Shown here: positions 59,497 to 64,000 of the stretch, piece after piece | Position numbering within the stretch: position 1 is the stretch's first letter | How the letters are laid out: every line of letters starts with the position of its first letter | NCBI GenBank assembly: GCA_020342235.1 | Contig: CP073215.1 | Span: 806,001 to 870,000, forward strand | Length of the DNA: 64,000 nucleotides | Reading direction: 5' to 3' | DNA from: Saccharomycopsis phalli | Taxonomy: Eukaryota > Ascomycota > Saccharomycetes > Ascoideales > Saccharomycopsidaceae | Program-made: the position numbers and the translations under genes | Notes under the pieces: generated by a model | Seen by the model: only the letters and a program-made list of their open reading frames with translations | Database searches by the model: none | Told to the model about the DNA's origin: nothing

Positions 59497-59620
59497 TCAA
59501 CGGCTATTCAACGGCTATTCAACGGCTATTCAATGGCCTAATTCAGTGTCATAATTCAGTGTCATAATTCAGTGTCATAGTTCCATGGCCAGTGTCATAA
59601 TTCCATGGCCAGTGATACAG
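59497..59620. repeat. Consecutive short repeats
   Basis: About three to four copies of CGGCTATTCAA (11 bp), then three of ATAATTCAGTGTC (13 bp), then two of TTCCATGGCCAGTG. Different units lie next to each other. Confidence 0.8.
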
Positions 59621-59764
59621 TCCTATATCCCAATAACGTAATTTCCGACCCACTACAACATCCATCCCCAATACCCGGTTAAATTTCCTACATAGCCCAA
59701 ATCCGCTCGACCCAATTTCCTAGAATAGACCCGCCAAATTTGAAAAACCATTTGTCCTGCAGCA

Positions 59765-61156
59765 ATGTCTGTTATCCGAGCAAAGGTCCAAGAAGATGGC
59801 ATCCACATTACCAGCCAGAATGCTGTGACTAATGAGCCGGGATTCTCGTGTTTCCCTTCCGCCACCAAACCAAGTTCAAACCAGATTGCGTTCCGCCAGA
59901 TTTTGCACTGTGTGGAGTCCTACTCGGATGCACATCAAGATACGCTAATCTCGGTGAGTTACGTCGAAAACACGTCCATTGTCACACGGGAACTCCAGAT
60001 CGATAGCAAAGAAACTCCGTTGGTCGACTATTTATTGGCAAATGCATACCCATTTGGTAAACGACGCTTGCTTGTGCTTCTCAACCCGCATGGTGGAAAA
60101 GGTACGGCCGTCGCCGATTTCGAGCACCACATTCGACCAGTGCTTGATATATCCCATACAGAGTACAAGGTGGTGCAAACACAGTACCATCACCACGCGA
60201 CCGAGATCATAAAAGATCTACGTGTGCTGGAATACGACGTAGTTGCATGCTGCTCCGGTGACGGGATTCCCCACGAAGTCATCAATGGGATGTACCAGCG
60301 CCCAGACAAGGCGCTGGTCTTCAATAGCATGGTCGTCACACAGCTCCCCTGTGGTTCCGGGAACGCCTTCTCAAAGACATGCCACAAGACAACCCATCCG
60401 CTCGAAGCGACGGTATCGGTGCTAAAATCGCCCATTGTCCGCATGGATCTCATGGCATTGACGCAGGACTCAGACCAGGGGGTTTCTACAACATTGTCCT
60501 TCTTGACTCAGACGTACGGAGTTGTAGCTGAAGCCGATTTGGGCACAGAGGCACTTCGCTGGATGGGGTCTGTGCGGTTTGAGCTCGGGGTAGTGTACAA
60601 AATATTGAGCGGAGCAACGTATCCATGCCAGATTTCAGTAAAGTACGCAGCCAAGGGGAGCGACAGGGTCGTAGAATGGTACAAGACGAATCGGCTAAAA
60701 TCACAGGACAGCACGGTGAACGAGCTGTCATTTGTGCTTCATGAGACTCCGGTGTCAGAACCGCTTGGCGATGAATGGCACAAGATTGAAAACACAAACA
60801 CCATGGGGATTGTATACGTGGGAAAAATGTCGTACATTTCCAAGGACTCCCAGTTCTTTCCTGGGGCGTTGCCTAATGATGGGGCCATGGACTTGGTTAC
60901 TGTGAATTCGACTATTGGCAGAATGAATTCAATCAAGGTCATGACGGCGTCCGAAACTGGAAAGCATATTTTTGACGACAATTTGCAGTACTCAAAGATC
61001 ACAGCATACCGGTTGGTGCCGCTCCGGCAAAAGTACATCAGTGTAGATGGCGAAGATTATCCCCTCAAACCGACGCAATGCGAGGTATTGCCGGGAGTGC
61101 TAAATATTATTTGTAAAGATGGTACGTTTGACGATACAATACTAACCCCCATGTGA
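59765..61156 (+). CDS. LCB4: Sphingoid long-chain base kinase (Lcb4/Lcb5)
   Basis: Phosphorylates dihydrosphingosine and phytosphingosine at membranes. 463 residues, shorter than Sc Lcb4 (624). The diacylglycerol-kinase-type catalytic domain begins near residue 95: RRLLVLLNPHGGKGTA (ATP loop), CCSGDGIPHEVINGMYQRP (the SGDG box), and QLPCGSGNAFSKTCH. FLTQTYGVVAEADLGTEALR and the C-terminal VPLRQKYISVDGEDYPL are also family features. One gene of this type is seen here; the two S. cerevisiae paralogs arose later. Confidence 0.93.
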   Translation: MSVIRAKVQEDGIHITSQNAVTNEPGFSCFPSATKPSSNQIAFRQILHCVESYSDAHQDTLISVSYVENTSIVTRELQIDSKETPLVDYLLANAYPFGKRRLLVLLNPHGGKGTAVADFEHHIRPVLDISHTEYKVVQTQYHHHATEIIKDLRVLEYDVVACCSGDGIPHEVINGMYQRPDKALVFNSMVVTQLPCGSGNAFSKTCHKTTHPLEATVSVLKSPIVRMDLMALTQDSDQGVSTTLSFLTQTYGVVAEADLGTEALRWMGSVRFELGVVYKILSGATYPCQISVKYAAKGSDRVVEWYKTNRLKSQDSTVNELSFVLHETPVSEPLGDEWHKIENTNTMGIVYVGKMSYISKDSQFFPGALPNDGAMDLVTVNSTIGRMNSIKVMTASETGKHIFDDNLQYSKITAYRLVPLRQKYISVDGEDYPLKPTQCEVLPGVLNIICKDGTFDDTILTPM

Positions 61157-62128
61157 ATCGACGGTGGAGTTGCTTATGATTAATGCTGGATAGCGGCTGG
61201 TTTTCAGTTGGGTGTTGCCTGGATAATCCAATGTATCTATAAATGGATATTTCTGCTGTAAACCGACTGGTTGTTATATGATTAGTTTACGCCTACTGGA
61301 AGTTTAACACAACTGCGCGACGGAATATTATTTGTCATCTGGGTAGTTTTCATAAATAATATTGTAATTGATTCAATGGATAACATCATTAATTTAATGA
61401 ATATTCTCATTGATTTAATGAATATTATCATTTAATTTAATGACTATCATCATTTAATTCAATGACTATCATCATTTAATTTAATGAAATAAAATTATTT
61501 GCACTTACAATCAATTACCTGTTGCATATACAAGTCGAGGCAATTTGCAACACACATTAGATTGGCAATTGCTGACAATTGTTTGAAATTCTAGACCAAC
61601 AGTGTAGTCACCTGTAGATGGGAAAATTATTAAATTTTTGAGGAAATGACCGTAGTTGAAAATGCTCTTAGTGTGGTTTGAGTGAAAATTACATCATTGT
61701 CAATCAATCATACATGCATGTAAAATAAAGAACAATAGGTGACGATATAATAAGAACTGGGACTAAAAATAAATTCAAAGAAACTGAAATTAAACTGAAA
61801 TAAACTAGAATAAACTAAAGTAAACTGAAATTAAGCTGAAATTAAGCTGAAATTAAACAGGTTAGGTTGCAATAGCAAATCACAATAGCAAATCACAATG
61901 GAAAAATCACAATAGAAAAATTACATTGGAGATGTACAATTGAAAAAATTTCAACAAAAATGGCATCATCAAAGCATACAATGGAAAAACTAGGACGAGA
62001 CGACCCCTCAGTCGTATTTCAAGCACGCTACTATTGACCCACCATACAGAGCTGCATATTATGGGCCAGTCCGCTACACTTTCCATTACCTGAACATTAC
62101 ATTGACTACATTGACTAGCGTGAGTACC
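61157..62128. other. Intergenic region with AT-rich repeats
   Basis: TCATTTAATTTAATGA-type words repeat five times at 61370-61490; a run of AACTGAAATTAAACTGAAA type repeats at 61783-61862, and CACAATAGCAAAT-type repeats follow. I see no gene. Confidence 0.5.
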
Positions 62129-62575
62129 CTATTTCGCACCACTTACCCAGTCATTCAACCCATATCGGTTTCTGCATATCTCATAGGCGTAAAACTGCAA
62201 CCGAATGGCGAAAATCGTACCACTTTCGTCGTATTCACCATCGGCCCGCTTACGGAGCAACGTACCAAAGTTGTAGTCGTCGATCTTCTCTTCAAACATC
62301 TTGCAAAAAGCTCTCCAGCGCTCCTTGTTTTTGTGGTTTTTCAATTCGTCCTCGTTAATGTTCGCCACGTACTCCACGTCCTTAAACTCTGGAAACTGTT
62401 TTCTCACTTCTTCGTAGATCTCATCATCAAACTTGGACAACTTCAACTTCGACCCTGGGATCTTGCCCAACAAGCTCCAGTATACCTCCATCTGCTGGAC
62501 TGCCTTCACGGCAAACTGTTTCTCGATATCCTCGAGGTTATCTGCATTCTCTGCGTCAAAAGTGCTCAATGACAT
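62129..62575 (-). CDS. PBDC1-family protein, homolog of yeast YPL225W (eEF1A chaperone)
   Basis: 148 residues. The yeast homolog is a small conserved cytosolic protein reported to help eEF1A fold. The sequence carries the family's pattern: ENADNLEDIEKQFAVKAVQQ, then LKLSKFDDEIYEEVRKQFPE and GTIFAIRLQFYAYEICRNRYG. The start is the ATG at 62575; the longer open frame upstream just reads a poly(T) tract as phenylalanines. Confidence 0.9.
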   Translation of the reverse strand: MSLSTFDAENADNLEDIEKQFAVKAVQQMEVYWSLLGKIPGSKLKLSKFDDEIYEEVRKQFPEFKDVEYVANINEDELKNHKNKERWRAFCKMFEEKIDDYNFGTLLRKRADGEYDESGTIFAIRLQFYAYEICRNRYGLNDWVSGAK

Positions 62576-62597
62576 TGTGCTGACGAGCAAGTGCTGG

Positions 62598-62624
62598 AAA
62601 AAAAAAAAAAAAAAAAAAAAAAAA
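62598..62624. promoter_or_regulatory. Poly(dA:dT) tract of 27 bp in the PBDC1-family promoter
   Basis: An uninterrupted run of 27 A (plus strand) begins 23 bp before the minus-strand start codon at 62575. Such tracts exclude nucleosomes in yeast promoters. The run is long enough to be unstable in length. Confidence 0.7.
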
Positions 62625-63393
62625 TTTATACCCTCCGCACTCACGTGACCAGATATCTAGAAGGGTCTAGCATGTTGTAGAACCGAGACACTAGAGGCAA
62701 TGAATGGGAAAGTTTGGAATAAATGTGACTGTGTCCGGTTTCTCGTATTGTTGGACGGCTAATTCATGATGGAATTCTATGGTGTGTGCGCGTTGTATCC
62801 ACTGCTTTATCGTTGCGTAAATTGGCTTGGAGTTACATTATTAACCCGGGAAATTACAACCGAGACCTGGATTTAGAAGCACAGGTACAATGACGGGGCC
62901 ATCTTGCCGATTGATTAGGGCTTCACTGGGGGATGCTGGAATATGCAAGGGTGCTGAAGGCTCTGGAAACATTTGCAGGGCCAAAGTAAGTTGTCGTGGG
63001 TATTTTCAAGCTGGATTGACCTTTTTCCAATGACCACCTGTCAAAAGAAATGAGGTGCTGGTGTCTTGGAAATGTTGGCTGAGAACGGTATAGATGGAGC
63101 AGCGAGACGCACCCAGAGAATGGCCACGTCCCTTTTGAGCCAGCAAGTGAGACATATGACGATTGACTCGAATCGCCGTGGGTAGCCGCCGTGCATCGGC
63201 CAGCTTAGCGGGCAACTTGGTGGAGTTTCAGAGCGCGAAGGAGCGGTACAGTAGTTTGGGGAGGTAGTGTCAAGTTGACGGTTTGTTTTGATGGAGGTTG
63301 CAGCAAAGGGCGTTTTCCATGCTAAACTGGGGACTAGCTAGCTGCAGTAGGCAAGCGAGGAGGAGGAAGAAGAAGAAGAAGGAGGAGGAGAAG

Positions 63394-63490
63394 AAATGAA
63401 AGTGGAAGATGAAAGGAAAGTGGAAGATGAAAGGAAAGTGGAAGATGAAAGGAAAGTGGAAGATGAAAGGAAAGTGGAAGATGGAAGTGG
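63394..63490. repeat. 18-bp purine-rich minisatellite
   Basis: GAAAGGAAAGTGGAAGAT is repeated about five times, after a purine run (63360-63395). The period is divisible by three, so both strands show repetitive frames (KVEDERKVEDER on plus). I do not treat these as genes. Confidence 0.88.
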
Positions 63491-63871
63491 AAGCATAAGT
63501 CTTGACGTGATCCATGGAGCGAGGCACCACGTGACGTCGATTGCTCAGGGCCATTTTGCGATCGGCTGGGTGGAATTGGATCTGCAAGGTGCTGGGCAGA
63601 TTCAGCAAACCAAGTGTGATGTAAATATTGGCTAGATTCAGCCACCGAACTGCTGTTGGAATATAGTTTTTCCGCTGCTGGGCAATAGTGTAGAGTCGCG
63701 CCTGTATGCCAGCCAGGCGGGTTCATTGCAGTGTTACTTTTTTACCGAGTGAGATTTTGCTACTTTTTTTTCCTAGGCTATTTATATTCTACACATTAAG
63801 GAGCACCAGATATACAGGGCCCCGAGTATTGTTTTTTTTTTTTTAAACCGTGCGACAATTAATGAGTTAAT

Positions 63872-64000
63872 ATGGACAACAGCGAAGGCGTGGTCAGACA
63901 AATAAACCCGATGGAGCATCTTCCAGTGACCCCGGCGCTGGTGAGTGCGGTGGAGTGTCGGGACAAGCTCCATTTGGCGATATTCCACGACATTGAGTTG
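63872..64000 (+). CDS. 5' end of an unidentified gene, cut by the window edge
   Basis: Forty-three codons from the ATG at 63872: MDNSEGVVRQINPMEHLPVT, then PALVSAVECRDKLHLAIFHD and IEL. The frame stays open to the edge. A T-rich tract precedes the start and an in-frame Met near codon 14 is an alternative. I do not recognise the family; too little is visible. Confidence 0.5.
   Translation, partial: MDNSEGVVRQINPMEHLPVTPALVSAVECRDKLHLAIFHDIEL

Larger units (their letters stand above)
58763..59764. other. Intergenic region with several tandem repeats
   Basis: Holds the GAGAGATG(C/T)TTG array (58912-58999), repeats near 59497-59620 (AACGGCTATTC and ATAATTCAGTGTC) and the sphingoid-kinase promoter. 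TATTAATATCAC is repeated near 59066-59110. I see no gene. Confidence 0.5.
62576..63871. other. Intergenic region before the right-end gene
   Basis: Contains the A27 tract and the 18-bp purine repeat. GTGACGTCG near 63532 includes a CRE-like TGACGT. A T14 run near 63831 precedes the right-end gene. I see no gene. Confidence 0.5.

Noticed and set aside
63396-63635. 79-codon frame with KVEDER repeats, and longer frames on the opposite strand
   Set aside because: Produced by an 18-bp repeat whose period is divisible by three.
1-64000. Genetic-code question: CTG read as Ser instead of Leu
   Set aside because: The few CTG codons at hydrophobic conserved places that I compared (for example in NAT1) favour Leu, but not strongly enough to claim a code; no tRNA-CAG is in the window.

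Overview
The window is nuclear DNA of a budding yeast (Saccharomycotina) that is not a Saccharomyces. Most genes are single open frames with clear yeast orthologs. They include SGT2, an intact VRL1, a LEU3-type regulator, ZTA1, GCV2, a CLA4-type PAK kinase, EPL1, NAT1, PRP9, RPN4 and GPI18. S. cerevisiae lacks two things seen here: a Fpg-type DNA glycosylase and a LINE. The two introns I can place are short (43 and 64 nt), and in each a CTAAT branch site lies only a few bases before the 3' AG. I cannot name the species from the sequence, and I could not settle whether CTG is read as Leu or Ser.

Layout. 0-9.5 kb: SGT2, VRL1 and an aldehyde dehydrogenase, then a gap with a minisatellite. 9.5-16.3 kb: a GAP-type amino acid permease, a 290-bp solo LTR, a LEU3-like regulator and ZTA1. 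16.2-23.2 kb: the most unusual part. A block holding the ZTA1 tail, an orphan four-helix membrane protein and a siderophore-transporter gene is present twice. A decayed LINE on the minus strand sits between the copies. Copy 1 keeps the transporter and has lost the membrane protein; copy 2 keeps the membrane protein and has lost most of the transporter.

23.3-33 kb: a basic coiled-coil protein divergent from a small spliced gene, an array of 19-bp repeats shared by two convergent 3' ends, FPG, an intron-bearing tRNA-Leu(CAA), a 2.4-kb AT-rich gene desert, and a seven-helix membrane protein divergent from a Zn2Cys6 regulator whose zinc cluster is split by an intron. 33.9-50.5 kb: GCV2, CLA4, a secreted orphan with dibasic sites, EPL1/NAT1 (divergent) and PRP9. 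51-64 kb: RPN4, GPI18, a Ser/Thr-rich CAP-domain (PRY) protein, a phosphoglycerate-mutase-like enzyme, a sphingoid base kinase, a PBDC1-family protein and the first 43 codons of a gene running off the right end.

There is no operon logic. Genes are mostly independent housekeeping functions, and shared control is limited to divergent promoters. Short tandem repeats (11-25 bp units) recur in the intergenic DNA, and one array forms a shared 3' flank.
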